Below, one piece after another: positions 34,985-46,190 of a stretch of 64,000 nt of DNA. The notes beneath the pieces are model-generated. The model searched no databases. It was not told the DNA's origin and was given only the letters and a program-made list of their open reading frames with translations. How positions within the stretch are numbered: the first letter of the stretch is position 1; each line of letters starts with the position of its first letter. Location of the stretch: contig NC_043742.1 of the NCBI RefSeq assembly GCF_004337985.1, positions 2,280,176 to 2,344,175 of the forward strand. Direction: 5' to 3'. Source of the DNA: Pyricularia pennisetigena (lineage: Eukaryota > Ascomycota > Sordariomycetes > Magnaporthales > Pyriculariaceae). The position numbers and the translations under genes were made by a program.

Positions 34985-36240
34985 AATTCCCATTATTTAG
35001 CGAATTGGTTAACTTCCCGCAATAAAGCGGTATAACGTCGGGTAATACCCTCGATTAAAAAAAATTTACGACGGGACCTTTTAAAAAACGGGTTTTTGCC
35101 CATATTACGACCAAAAACACGAAAACGCGACGAAATAGGGGTACGGGGACGCGAAAAACCAAATATATACCGAATTGGGGCACGAACAAAACGAAACGCA
35201 ACGGGGTAACGCGAAAAAGGAATTTCGAAACGTCGACGGGGCGTGGTAATAATAGGAGCGAAAAGGCGTGGGGAATGCGCGGGGCGAAATTGGCGCACAG
35301 TAACGGCGGGGGAAAGGGTTAAAACGGTAATTAAAATAACGAAAACATTATTATTTCGGCGCGCTTTTTACAAATTTTCCTTATAGCGCGACGTATTACA
35401 TTCCTAAAAAATTTAAAAATTAATAACGTTATCGAAACAATTGTATATTAAAGGAATCAAAAACGCATTTCCAGGTAAATAAAACCGCGTACGAAAATTT
35501 GTACCAATTAACGGTTATAATTACCGCCGTTGCGAAAAAGGGTATTAAATATAATAGTAAAAATAATGGTTTTGGTAAAGGTCGTCGCGGCCCCGGTGTT
35601 AACCATTTTATTTTATACGTCCTGGTAAACGCGGACCCAATTAGTATACGCGGTAAAAAAATTTCGAAACAGCACGGCATTTTTACCAAGGATTTTTTTA
35701 TTATTTACGACGGTGCCTTTAATTAAGGGTTGGACGATATAACGATTATTATAAATTATAATTTTTAATTTTCGTAAGCGGCGGCGGAGGATAAGGTTAA
35801 AGGCGTAAACGGCTTCGTTATAATAATAATACAATTTTTTAATATCGTAATATCGCTGGTAACTAATACCGTCGGGGGCAGGGCCATATTCCCAAACCCC
35901 ATTTATTTTGGACGTTTTTACATAAAAAACGTAAAAAATAAATATATTTTCCGGAACGGTATATTCGTCGTTATTTAAATTATTTTGGAGTTTTGCGGTA
36001 CCGATAACGCGACGAGGACGTTACGAATATAAATTAGCGATACCATCCAATTGGTATTTAATCGATACGATTTACAAATGGGCGATTATTATTATTATGC
36101 GACGAAGGTAATTAACCATTACGGTGGGGAGGCCGGCCATTTCCACCACCGGTATTAATTTATCCAAACGTTATTTGTAACGCGATTAAGGAAATAAAGG
36201 CCCGGGATATAACGACGACGCGGTAGCGATAAATAACGAT
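34985..36240 (-). pseudogene. Opposite-strand reading frame downstream of chromovirus pol, unknown function
   Basis: On the minus strand from about 36240 to 35613, one frame reads as ordinary protein broken only by TAA codons that would be CAA before RIP. Segments include LIPVVEMAGLP, YQLDGIANLY, GVWEYGPAPDGISYQRYYDI and NFFTAYTNWVRVYQDV; the last 222 bases (35613-35834) are fully open. After a frame change the minus strand is open again at 34993-35298, ending LIEGITRRYTALLREVNQFA, with an arginine-rich middle. The plus strand gives no comparable reading here. I recognise no domain. It lies between the integrase and the 3' LTR, so it is antisense to the element's main transcript and could be a captured gene or a family-specific accessory gene. 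Confidence 0.6.
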
Positions 36241-36490
36241 ACAAATAATAAATAGGAACGGGCAGGAAACGAAAACGGACGAAATAAAAGCAGTATAAAT
36301 AAAAAATAAAGCGATAAAAAAACGGGAAAATCGATAAAATGGTAAGGAAAAAAAAGAATAGGAACGAAAAAAATTCGAATAAAGGAAAAATTGGAAAATA
36401 AAAGGGATTAGGACGATAACGCGGGAAAAATGCGAAAGGTAAAAACCGTAACCATTACGGGAAAAGAATTATATTAATAAATAAACGGAT

Positions 36491-37090
36491 TTATACCGCC
36501 TAAAATAAAAGGAAAGTAAACCGCGACAAATACCCGCAAACGGTAAATACGATAAAAAAACCGCGACATTACCGCAATTAAAGGTAGGAGGGTAAAACCC
36601 GACCACGGCCCTACACCCCCCAAAATAAAAGGAAAGTAAACCGCGACAAATACCCGTAAACGGCAAATACGACAAAAAAACCGCGATATTACCGCAATTA
36701 AAAACAGGAAGGTAAAACCCGACCACGGCCTTATACCGCCCAAAATAAAAGGAAGGTAAACCGCGATAAACACCCGTAAACGGTAGGTACGATAAAAAAA
36801 CCGCGACACTACCGCAACCAAAAATAGGAGGGCAAAACCCGATTACGGCCCTATACCGCCCAAAATAAAAGGAAAGTAAACCGCGATAACCACCCGTAAA
36901 CGGTAAATATGATAAAAAAACCACGATATAATCGCAACCAAAGGCGGAAAAATAAAATTCGACTACGGACTTATATTACCCAAAATTAGGAAAAAACGAA
37001 TTACAATAACCGCCCGTAAACGGAACCGGGGATAAAAGGCCCGCGATATAACCGCGGCCGAAAATAAAAGGGTAAAACCCGACCACGGGC
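36491..37090 (+). repeat. 120-bp tandem repeat, five units
   Basis: Units start at 36491, 36611, 36731, 36851 and 36971, at an exact spacing of 120 bp. They carry conserved blocks such as CAAAATAAAAGGAAAGTAAA and CGATAAAAAAACCGCGA. 120 is a multiple of three. In one plus-strand frame each unit gives a hydrophilic 40-residue reading with KESKPRQIPANGKYDKK, broken only by TAA at two or three sites that would be CAA before RIP. The minus strand is open over 36469-36924 but reads as an implausible hydrophobic protein. A partial, more diverged sixth unit follows. Confidence 0.85.
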
Positions 37091-37205
37091 TTATACCGCC
37101 CGGAATAATGGACGGGTAGGTTATATTAGGATACGCGCCCGCTGGATTGCCTTTATACCTCCAAATAGGGATTACACCCGATAAAGGACGGGCGAATGCG
37201 GATTA

Positions 37206-37393
37206 TATTATAAATTCGTGTTTAAAGTACGTATTACGTAATAAAATATAAAAGCGGGTTAGGGATAATATATAAAGGGAAAAATATTACCACGACCCGG
37301 ACATATACCTTTTCCTCCTTTCTTCCCCAACGTTAGTAATAATACCAACAAGGATATTTAACGGTCTCAAGGCCGTTGGCTTACCCTATAACA
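37206..37393 (+). repeat. 3' LTR of the chromovirus
   Basis: It runs from TATTATAAATTCGTG to ...ACCCTATAACA. Relative to the 5' LTR it has G to A changes at its start (TG to TA, GG to AA), in keeping with RIP. A purine-rich stretch (GATAAAGGACGGGCGAATGCGGA) precedes it. Confidence 0.88.
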
Positions 37394-38805
37394 AAAACCT
37401 TGGAAAACGTTGGATAACCCGTTTTTTGATTTGTTATCCAGTCCTTAAGACCCAAAGGCCCCCTCGAGTAGAAAACGCCCGGGTTAGTGGGGCCATCACG
37501 GAAATAATTAAATTTTGGTGGTTTTATATTATTAGCCCCGTTATTAACGCTATTAAACCGGAAAATCGGTGGAATATAGACGAAACCCGTATAATAGAAG
37601 GTAAAGGATTTAACGGCCTAATATTAGGCTTTAACGGAATCCGGCCATTACAGCGGAAAAAGCCCGGAACGCGGGGTTTGACGACTATAATGGAATGTAT
37701 ATCGGTTACGGGTATTACCCTCCCTCCCTTCGTTATATTTAGAAAAAAAAGTATAATAATAATGGTTTTCAACGGATTTAAGCCGGTTCGATAATTGGTA
37801 ATTTTATGCAACCGAAAACGGTTTAACAAATAACGAAACGGTTATCGAATGGTTAAAAAAGGTGTTTAATCCGTATATTTAACCTAATACCCCTGAAAAG
37901 CGGTTATTAGTTTTCGACGGCCATGGATCACATATAACGGACTAATTTATGGTTTTTTGTTTGCAAAAAAATATTTAATTCGAATATTTACCCTTTTATT
38001 CGTCACACGTAGTCCAATTATTGGATTTATCGGTTTTTGGGCCGTTAAAAAAGACTTATCGACGTTAATTTGAATCTGTTAACCAATTTTATTGTTTAAC
38101 AGTTGTTGGAAAACGAAATTTCCTTTTTTGTTATAATCTAGCCAGATCGAAAGCATTTACAGCAAAAAATATTTAATTGGGTGGCGTATAACGGGTTTAT
38201 GGCCCGTAAATTCAATTAAACCACTTCTAAGCCTTTTTTTATTACAAAATAGCAGCGCCAACGTTATAAAAGATAAAAATAACGGTTTACAAAGGGATAA
38301 AATACCAGAAAACCCAACCCAAAAAATTAACGACCCGTTTTTATTTATTTGGAAAACCCCTAAAACGACCCGAGATATTCGATTTTAACTGCAAAAATTT
38401 TCCCAATCCAATAAAACCAACGCTATTTTACGTTTTTTATTTGCAAAAGTCCAAAAAAGCATCGAAGCTGAAAGTATATTTTTGGTTAACGCGCAGCAAA
38501 AAATCAGTTTATTGGAAGCACAATTGAGGTAATACGGCCGGCGAAAAAAAGGAGGGTAATTCCGGATCCAAACGAGCTTTTGGTTAATAAACAAAATATT
38601 ATTGGATTGCAGGAAAATAACATAGAAAATCTGGAACCTTTAGCTGATGAAAAAAAGGATAATAAACCGGAACAGCCTGAAAACAATTGTATTTTTGTTC
38701 GTTGATAGTTTTATATTTCAATTAATTTATAAAAGTAGGTATTTCCTTGTTAGATTTGTAAGTGTGGCCAGCAGGGGGGTGGCCATCAGAGGGTACCCGA
38801 CGTTA

Positions 38806-39158
38806 TAGGCAATCATATAATTAATTTTCCACTTAGCTACCACAAAAGCAGGTGGTAACAATGGCCAAAGTGTTCGTGGATACGTGCGGCTTTTAAATAA
38901 CCGCTAAGCCGCGCGTACATTGTTATCTACACCGTAAATACCTGGACAAAATCAATTATTGGCTTGTCTTTTTAATTTTAATTCCGTCAACTTAACAACT
39001 CATTCGCACCGTTTTAATCCAATTATAGTAAAAGTTTAAAGTTGACGCTTTACCTAATTCTCCTGGGAGCGAATTGACATATAATAAGGCGAAATACAAT
39101 TGCGTACTATGACCAGGGCTACCGCGCCATGATAAATAGGGGACGCCATTTATCATTG
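38806..39158. other. Non-repeat flank, 3' side of the small secreted-protein gene
   Basis: Sequence here does not recur in the window. A second minus-strand frame (38992-39186) overlaps the end of the secreted-protein gene by 28 bp and encodes 64 residues with LYFALLYVNSLPGE. It may be a 3' exon in another phase, a frameshifted former C-terminus, or chance. Possible 52-nt (GTAAGA...GATGCAG) and longer introns do not join the frames in phase. Confidence 0.4.
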
Positions 39159-39398
39159 TTAAAACATGCCAAATATTGCCCTGCATCTAGTTTCGCAAAT
39201 TATGCGGACAGTACCGGTTTCCGTTTTCTTACCGCCTTTTGGATCTAGCCACCAGCTTTGGCAAAACATCATACAACCAGGGAAAGTCACAAAATAATTC
39301 TTAAGCTCCTCATTGGTCTTATATCTTTCCGGCACATTCCATAAAGCGTTGGCGCCGGTAACGGTAATAGCGGTAAAAATAGTGGTAGAAACCTTCAT
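39159..39398 (-). CDS. Predicted small secreted protein with twin CX3C pattern
   Basis: The frame encodes 79 residues from ATG at 39396-39398. MKVSTTIFTAITVTGANA is a plausible signal peptide, giving a mature chain of about 61 residues. The only four cysteines, C42, C46, C68 and C72, form two CX3C motifs 21 residues apart, the spacing logic of a helical hairpin held by two disulfides. The protein also has paired tryptophans (QSWWLD) and a basic stretch. TATAAG about 200 bp upstream on the minus strand may be its core promoter. There is no RIP-type stop although retroelements flank it on both sides. I do not recognise a family; a secreted effector-type role is inferred. An internal GTAAGA could act as a splice donor, but splicing there would remove the second CX3C. 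Confidence 0.6.
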   Translation of the reverse strand: MKVSTTIFTAITVTGANALWNVPERYKTNEELKNYFVTFPGCMMFCQSWWLDPKGGKKTETGTVRIICETRCRAIFGMF

Positions 39399-40280
39399 TT
39401 TGCCGTTTTTTTGACTCGATATTGGAGATTTTATTGCAAAATAATGGAAAGAAATAAGCAGTTAAAGAGGTGGTTTGCACGAAATGGTGAAAAGTGTATA
39501 TTTAGGTATAAATGTGTATATGTGTATGTATGTTTACGGTGGTGTAAGATAAAGGAATTTCTGTACAAAATGGCGCCGGCGGTTTCTCTTATAAACATCT
39601 GCTATTGTGGTTTTCATGGGAAAAAATAATAATATTTGCGGGCTTTTACGTAAAAGATATTACATTCTTGAAAAAAGACATAATGCTATAAACATATATT
39701 TGGTCCATTATAGTCAGAATCCACCGCCCACCCATTTCGATTGGCTAAGATTGAATTTGAGTCATCGTAAAAATAAAGCGTTCTATAGATAGAAACCACC
39801 TGTTATAAGTCTTACTTTATATCGTAAAAGTAACGGTTAAAACTCCACTTTTGAAAATATTAATACAGAATACAATTATTAAACCGGTATAAGTAGCGAA
39901 GAAACCTGGTAAATAAAACAATAATGGTAGTAATAATAATATTATTAATTAACGCCGGTTCTCCGCGCATATAAGCGCACGTCGAGCATTATAGCGCGCT
40001 CTTTAAATTTACACAGCTTTATATAATGGATCGATAGTTACGGGCCGGGCCCGGGGAGGTATCAAGGTGCGTGCCAATGACGGCGCTATAATTTATATTT
40101 TTGTTAAAAAATAATTAATTTACCGCGTTTTCCGCCGTTCGTTCGTGCGCATCGTTACGCGAAGGGGTGTTCATTACAACGGATTCAATATATTTTCAAC
40201 GCGGAGGAAGGGTAAAATGGCCAATAATGGTTGCGAAATTTTTAAAAACCCGCGGGTGTTAAAATATTTTATATGGCTAT
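39399..40280. other. Upstream region of the secreted-protein gene and unassigned AT-rich DNA
   Basis: 39399-39800 is unique in the window and would be the promoter region of the minus-strand gene. From about 39950 to 40240 a more GC-rich block appears (GGGCCGGGCCCGGGGAGG near 40042), with no open frame of note. No repeat family was recognised before the Copia-1 LTR starts at 40281. Confidence 0.4.
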
Positions 40281-43200
40281 TGTTAGTATTATTGGTTGCT
40301 AACAGGGGTTTAGGCATTAGTTTAACTGCGGTGTGGAGCTAACTAACGCTATAAGGGCCTATAATTACAGGTCTTAAGTGCACTTAATACATTAAAATAA
40401 TACACTAATTTTGGGAATAATAACTTAATTTGAATGGTAAGGGAAACTTTGCTTTGTTTCCCTTATTTACCCTCCGAAATCGAAATAGGGGTCTGCACCC
40501 CTTAAAGGGTCCCGGTGCCACAAATGATTTTCCGAACAATTATTTTATATGGGTTTTTGAAAAAAAAACACCTTCACCGCCTAACCTCAGTGCTCAGATT
40601 AGACCCCCCTGCTTCGCAGTGGGGACCGAAGCCTCCATATACTAGTCTCAGGGCTCATCCCTGAAGCCCAGAGCTCCACAATTGATCCATTTCGCGGCTC
40701 AATTGCGGCTTTGCAATGTATTTGTAGGTCCATCCAAAGAACATTTTGGTTCAGGTTTGAGGATAGTTTGTCGATTTGCGCCGTTTATGGCGGTATTTTT
40801 GGCTTTTTTTCGACCGGGACTCCCTTATTATTCCACAATTACGCAAAATATTGAAAAAAGAAAATACCGTTAAAAACAGCGTTTAATACCGCTATTAGCA
40901 GCGATTTGATTTATTTTTTTATTTATTATAATGGCCGAATTGGATACCACCTGCCCTTAATCCGTTCATGGCGGTACTGATTTTTCGATTTTTCTTTCGA
41001 TTTCCGATTTTGTTTACTATTATTTTTAATTTTTGACCAAATTTTATAGTTTTTGCACGTGGGGGGTCGTATATATATATATATATATATCGTTATAATA
41101 ATTTTTGGTGTATATACCGTATTATATAAGCAGTCAAATAAACGCATAGGCAGAATATATACTTTTTTATATATAATTTACAATCGAAACTCGTTTATAT
41201 TTTTACCAGCTTTAACGATAATGAAAGCAAAGCCTCAGAAATTTGATTACGTATGTAGACAAACATCCAGGTCCAATCCATTTTATAATATCGGCTTCAA
41301 AAACTGTTGAATAAAAAAGAATGCTAAATGTGTATTTAATAAATTTCTTTGCGTTATTTTATTAACTTTATATTATTCTTGTTATGCAGCCAGAATTTGT
41401 GGTTTTTGCACGTGGGGGGTGGCATATATATATTTAGTATAATATTTCAGTTTCGTACGTATATCCGATTATATAAGCCGTTCAATATGCGGATAGGTAA
41501 AGTATATTTAATTTTATATATAATTTACAATGGAAATGTTTTTATATTTTTACCAATTTTGACATTAATAAAACCAAAATTTTAAGGAATGGATTACGTA
41601 TATAAACAAACGTCAACGTAAAAGTCGATCTATAATACCGGCCTTTTTTATTTTTCTTGTAAAAAAATGCTAAATTTGTGTTATTTCTATATTTGTTGCT
41701 TTATTAAGCTAAATAAAATTTCTAAACAAGAAGTTAAATAAGATTTTGTTATAAATCGATTAAAGAATGCATAAATTAAAATTTTTTTATTTTACCAATA
41801 TTTGCGATACTTATTCAGTTTTTTAACAAATTGGTAATTAATATGAAAATATTTATGAACCTTTTGTTTTAATAGATAATTGCATGCACTTTGCAATATC
41901 AGGCTTACTTGGCTTTAAATACTGTGATTTAGTTTATAATCAATATTATATACCATTATTTAAAATAAGACTTGAATACAATGAAGATTTACAAATTTTA
42001 CTTAATATTTCAATATATTTCCAAATACAGTGGCTACAAAGACGCGGCCGGCATTTCAATAATTAACAGACTCCCATGGATTTAACGCAAATTACTGTAT
42101 ACTTCTATAATTTTTATTTATTTTTTTATTCGAATATTTAATTGCATACTATATTTACACTATTTTCTTTTGCCATTATAATGCGAATATATTGTATGTA
42201 CCGGTTATAAACGGCAAAATACGACATATTATTCTTAAATTAGTGAAATAATTATCAGCGATATCGCAACATTGAATATATTATTAATAATACCGTTATA
42301 AACGGCGAAATGCGACAAATTGTCCCCAGATTAGAACGAGCGCAATCTTTTCGGCCAAAGTAATTGGCCGAAAAAATTGCGCTCGTTCTAGTCTAAGGAC
42401 ATTATGTCGCATTTCGCCGTTTATGGCGGGTGTATGCATTATATTCGCACTGTAAACACAAAAAAACAGTGTGACCACAGGACGCGATTGGATATTCGAA
42501 TAAAGAAGTAAATAAAAATCGTAAAAATATAAAGTATCCCGCGTTGGATTATTGGGAATTCTCTGCTTTTTTTTTCATAAAGCCTCGTTATTATGTATAA
42601 TTTATTCGTAAAGATATTTCAATATTTAATGTAATTTCACATGTTTAATTGTGTGTAATTATTTGCTTAAATATAAATATACAATATAAAAGTGATAGTA
42701 TCTTATAAAGCTTGTATACTCACGCGCGCAAAATTACATACTGCATGCAATTATCGTTTGTAATAATGAAATTACTAATGTTCTTGATATTCCATTTCAT
42801 TTGTTAAAAAATTAAACATTGGCCCAATTACGAGTAAAATCGAGAAGGACTTTGAAAAAGCCATCGTATTATATTAATTTATATGGATATTATATAACTC
42901 TTTTTTGATCGGTTTTACTTAGTGAATTGAAATAAAAATTCAAAAAATCGTACAAACTTACCATTTCTTTTGATAAAAGAATCCTTGAAGCTAATATTAT
43001 AGACTGAAATCCACGTTGACGTTTGTTTATACACGTAACCCAGTCCCCGATATTTTGGTTTTATTATCGTTTAAATTGGTGAAAATGTAAAAGCGTTTCT
43101 TTTGTGACTTTTATATAAAACTGTATATAGCGTACGTATCCGCTTATTTATCGGCTTATATAGCCTGAAATATATATTAACTGTAATTTATTATTAACTA

Positions 43201-43886
43201 TACCTATACGACCCCCCAGGTGCACAAGTTTTGGAATTTGGTGGAGAAACCAAAATAACATAGAAGAAATCGAAAGTCGACAAAAAATCGAAAAAATAGT
43301 ACCGCCACAAACGGATTAAAGGGAAGTGGTATCCAATTCGGCCGTCATAACAAATAAAAACATAAACTTAATTGTTGCTAATAGCGCAACTAAATGCTAT
43401 CTTCAACGTGCAAACCGCTCATTCTTACGAATTTTATTTATTTATTTTATAACGGAGTGTTGGTCGCCAAAATGCCGAAAATACAGCCATGAACGGCGAA
43501 AATCGACAAGTTGTCCTCATACCTGAACCAAAGCGTTCTTTGGATGGACCCCGAAGTATATTGTAAAACCGCAATTAAACCACGAAATGGATCAATTGTG
43601 GAGCTCTGGGCTTCACGGATTAGCCCTGAGACTACTCACCGCCAAACAAACCATTTATGGGCTCGCACGTATTGCTTAATTTAATAAAGGTTTCAAACTG
43701 GTACAGGGTGGGTGTTAAACCCGGTGCAGGGTAATTAACCTCATTCGCTGACCTTAAATTCGCCACTCCTATAAAATAAACGGATTATCCGATAACCCCG
43801 ACAGCCCCACTTCGGCATTTCATATTATGGCTTTTATATAAATTCAAATGGACCCATTATATGCAAAATAACGCATATGATTAACA
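40281..43886 (-). mobile_element. Copia-1 LTR split by the second foldback-like element
   Basis: The LTR parts are 40281-40581 and 43635-43886, in minus orientation. They start TGTTAGTATTATTGG and end GATTAACA, followed by the complement of the purine tract (CCCCCTTTCTTTTGC). Only about 70 bp of internal sequence follows, so this is a truncated element. Confidence 0.82.
40582..43634. mobile_element. Foldback-like DNA transposon, copy 2
   Basis: This 3053-bp copy sits in the Copia-1 LTR, flanked by TTCACCGCC (40573-40581) and CTCACCGCC (43635-43643), 8 of 9 identical. The left end has about 64 bp of the type A terminus and then the type B arm (from 40646, CTAGTCTCAGGGCTCATCCC). The centre (42296-42430) is a palindrome of type A arms around GGCCAAAGTAATTGGCC. 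The right end is the type B terminus. The A, B, A', B' order equals that of copy 1 at 4252-9781, but the insertion site differs, so the unit moves as a whole. No transposase is present. Confidence 0.7.
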
Positions 43887-44082
43887 CCCCCTTTCTTTTG
43901 CTACTACTCACATTAAGTCGGAGAAGAACATATGTAAAAACCTCGGTAATAAATAATAGATTAAAGATTTTAGGGTATAATTATACTAAGACGTCCATTA
44001 TATTAACGCCGAGGAGGAAAAACAGCACAAAAGGTTGCGCGAGGATTTTATCGAAACTATTAACCGTTGTATTTTCCGTATA
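43887..44082. other. Copia-1 3' untranslated stub and unassigned sequence
   Basis: The first 70 bp match the Copia-1 sequence that adjoins the 3' LTR. The rest, to the TA target of the Fot1-like element, matches nothing else here. Confidence 0.5.
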
Positions 44083-45923
44083 ACGTTACGTACCCCCTGT
44101 TCGGCACGCCCCCTGTTCGGCACCCTGAAAATCTAACAACGAAATACCTACTTTTATAAACTAATTTAAATATAAAACTATCAACGCACAAAAATACAAT
44201 TGTTTTCAGGTTTTTCCGGTTTATTAACCTCTGTTTCATCAGTTAGGAGCTCCGGATTTTTAATATCATTTTCCTATAATCCAATAATATTTTGTTTATT
44301 AACCAAAAGCTTGCTTGGATCCGGAACCACACTTTTCCTTTTAACCGGCCGTATTACCTCCAATTGTGCTTCCAATAAACTGATTCTTTGCTGGGCGTTT
44401 ATTAAAAATATATTTTTGGTTTTGAAGCTTTTTTGGACTTTTGCAAATAAAAAAGGTAAAATAGCATCAATTTTATTGGATTGGGAAAACTTTTGCAGTT
44501 GAAATTGGATATTTCGGCTTATTTTAGGGGTTTTCCCAAATAAGTAAAAACGGGTCGTTAATTTTTTGGGTTGGGGCTTTCCGGTATTTTATCCCTTTAT
44601 AAACCGCTGTTTTTCTTTTATAACGTTGGGGTTACTATTTTTAACAAAAAAGGGTTTAAAAATGGTTAAACCAAATTTACCGGCTATAACCCCGTTGTAC
44701 GTCACCCAGATTAGATAAATTTTGCTGCAAATATCTTTGATCTGCTCATTTTATAATAAAAAGGGCAACTTCGTTTTTCAACAACTATAAAGTATTAAAA
44801 TTGGTTAATAAATCCAAATTAACCTCGATAAGCCTCTTTTGACGGCCCAAAAACCAATAAATCCAATGGTCAAAAAACGTATAATAAATAAAGGGGTAAA
44901 TATAGGATTCAAATATTATTTTGGAAATAAAAACTCATAAACTCGTCCGTAACGTGGTATCCGTGGGCGTCGAGAATTAATAATCGTTTTTTTGAGGGTT
45001 AAAGGTTCAATACATGGAATAAACCCTTTTTTCAACCATTAACGACCGTTTCGTTATTTGTCCACCCGTTTTGAGTTGCATAAAATAACCAAATATTTAC
45101 AAGGCTTAAATCCGTCGGAAACCATTGTTATTATACGTTTTTTTCCCTTAAATATAATAAATGGAGGGAAGGTAACGCCCGTAACCGATATATATTCGAT
45201 TAAAATCACCCAACCCCGTGTTCCGGGCTTTTTCTACTGCAACAGCCGGATCCCGTTAAACCCTAATACCAGACCCTTAAGTCCTTTACCTTCCATTATA
45301 CTGGTTTCGTCTATATTGGAACGGTTTTCCGGTTTAATAACGTTAATAACCGGGTTCGTAATGTAAAACCACGAAAACTTAATTACCTCCGTAATAACGC
45401 CACTAGGCCGGGCGTTATTTGTTCGACGGGGCTTTTGGGCTTTAAAAATTGGATAATAAGCCAAAAAAACGGGTTATTAAACGTTTTCCAAAACCTTTTG
45501 TCTTTCCGGCGGATTCAAAAATTCGTTCGGCAAAAAAGCGTAATTTCTAATGCGCTGGCGAAAGCCTTAAAGTTGTTTGGGTAAATACCCAATTATTTAA
45601 ATGCTTTTCCCGATCCGTAAAAAGTCTTTGAACAGGGTTTTATGTTTTTGTATAAGGTTAAAAACCTTTAAATCGATTTTGAAATGTAGACCTAGGTATT
45701 CCCCATTTTCGGGAGGTTTAGCAGTTGGATCGCCATTATAAACGTTGTTAATTGCGGATATAAGCTGTTTCCCAGTATATTGCTTTATTGGAAAACGCAA
45801 AAATGCCATTAGAAACAAGTGAATCCAAAAGTGAAGGATTTATCGAGGCAATTATGATAGAAGTTGGAGGATAAAAATAAAAGTGTTGTTATTTTTGGGT
45901 GCCAAACAGGGGGTACGCAACGT
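44083..45923 (-). mobile_element. Third Fot1-like transposon, degenerate
   Basis: This 1841-bp element has terminal repeats starting ACGTTACGTACCCCCTGTTC (left) and ACGTTGCGTACCCCCTGTTT (right, read inward). TA is present on both sides (44081-44082 and 45924-45925). The left terminus contains two tandem copies of CCCCCTGTTCGGCAC; the right end keeps only one. It is a different family from the other two Fot1-like elements in the window. Confidence 0.88.
44181..45809 (-). pseudogene. Fot1-like transposase remnant of the third element
   Basis: The frame starts near 45809 (MAFLRFPIKQYTGKQL) and ends at the stop complementary to 44181-44183 (NNCIFVR). Recognisable blocks are the helix-turn-helix start, NIDETSIMEGKG (first catalytic Asp, near 45300) and a DAHGYH-type block near 44965, where the Gly of DGHG is lost. 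Multiple frameshifts and TAA stops break it. Confidence 0.82.
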
Positions 45924-46049
45924 TACCTGGTATTATACTTAATAAATTGGAAAAAATGGTGTTACAGGACAATTTTGTGGGTTAAACCGAGATGTTAAAA
46001 CCAGGATTTTATATCTTATAAAACGCCTATTGTTTTCGCGTTTTAGAAA

Positions 46050-46190
46050 GGTAGAATCTATTTTATAATCGCTTTTATTATTTATAGTTGCTTTCATTAT
46101 TCATGATCGCTTTTATTATTTATAATTGCTTTTATTATTTATAATCGATCTATTATTTAAAATTGCTCTTATTATTTATAGCCGCTTTTT
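46050..46190. repeat. 21-bp AT-rich minisatellite
   Basis: Six to seven imperfect units of about 21 bp with consensus CGCTTTTATTATTTATAATTG. They lie between the third Fot1-like element and a Copia-1 LTR fragment. The rest of 45926-46372 shows nothing recognisable. Confidence 0.75.

Larger units (their letters stand above)
29629..37393 (+). mobile_element. Ty3/gypsy chromovirus inserted in the second Fot1-like element
   Basis: This 7765-bp element has two LTRs of exactly 188 bp and a 5-bp target duplication AAAAC (29624-29628 and 37394-37398). Removing it restores the co-linear transposase frame of the host element. Gene order is gag, protease, reverse transcriptase, RNase H, integrase with a C-terminal chromodomain, an opposite-strand reading frame, a 120-bp tandem repeat and the 3' LTR. 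Coding regions carry many TAA stops. Confidence 0.92.
29333..38705 (+). pseudogene. Fot1-like transposase remnant of the second element
   Basis: The frame starts MKPYTEKQLISAI at 29333 and is interrupted at 29628 by the gypsy insertion. It resumes at 37399 with a segment equivalent to residues about 109-125 of the intact copy (LGKRWITRF). WNIDETRIIEG holds the first catalytic Asp. The second and third Asp regions (VFDGHGSH near 37910; LLDLSVFGPLK near 38015) remain readable across frame changes. The natural stop is at 38703-38705. CAA to TAA stops and frameshifts make it non-functional. Confidence 0.85.
29183..38803 (+). mobile_element. Second Fot1-like transposon, split by a gypsy element
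   Basis: The terminal inverted repeats begin ACGTCAGGTACCCCCTGATG (left, 29183) and ACGTCGGGTACCCTCTGATG (right, read inward from 38803). TA flanks both ends (29181-29182 and 38804-38805). Each terminal repeat contains two tandem CCCCCTGNTGGCCAC-like units. The gypsy element at 29629-37393 interrupts it; without that insertion it would be about 1.85 kb, the normal size for the family. Confidence 0.88.

Noticed and set aside
36060..36190. CRISPR-like or other prokaryotic repeat structures in the window
   Set aside because: No short direct repeats with unique spacers; all regular repeats found here are eukaryotic transposon parts or minisatellites.
36469..36924. 151-codon minus-strand frame with 40-residue hydrophobic repeats, looking like a membrane protein
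   Set aside because: It is the reverse of a hydrophilic plus-strand repeat in which stops are mutated CAA codons; RIP turns such stops into harmless TTA on the minus strand.
39177..39228. 52-nt intron (GTAAGA...GATGCAG) in the twin-CX3C gene
   Set aside because: Splicing gives a short tail without the second CX3C and does not enter the long downstream frame; the unspliced frame is simpler. Not excluded without RNA data.
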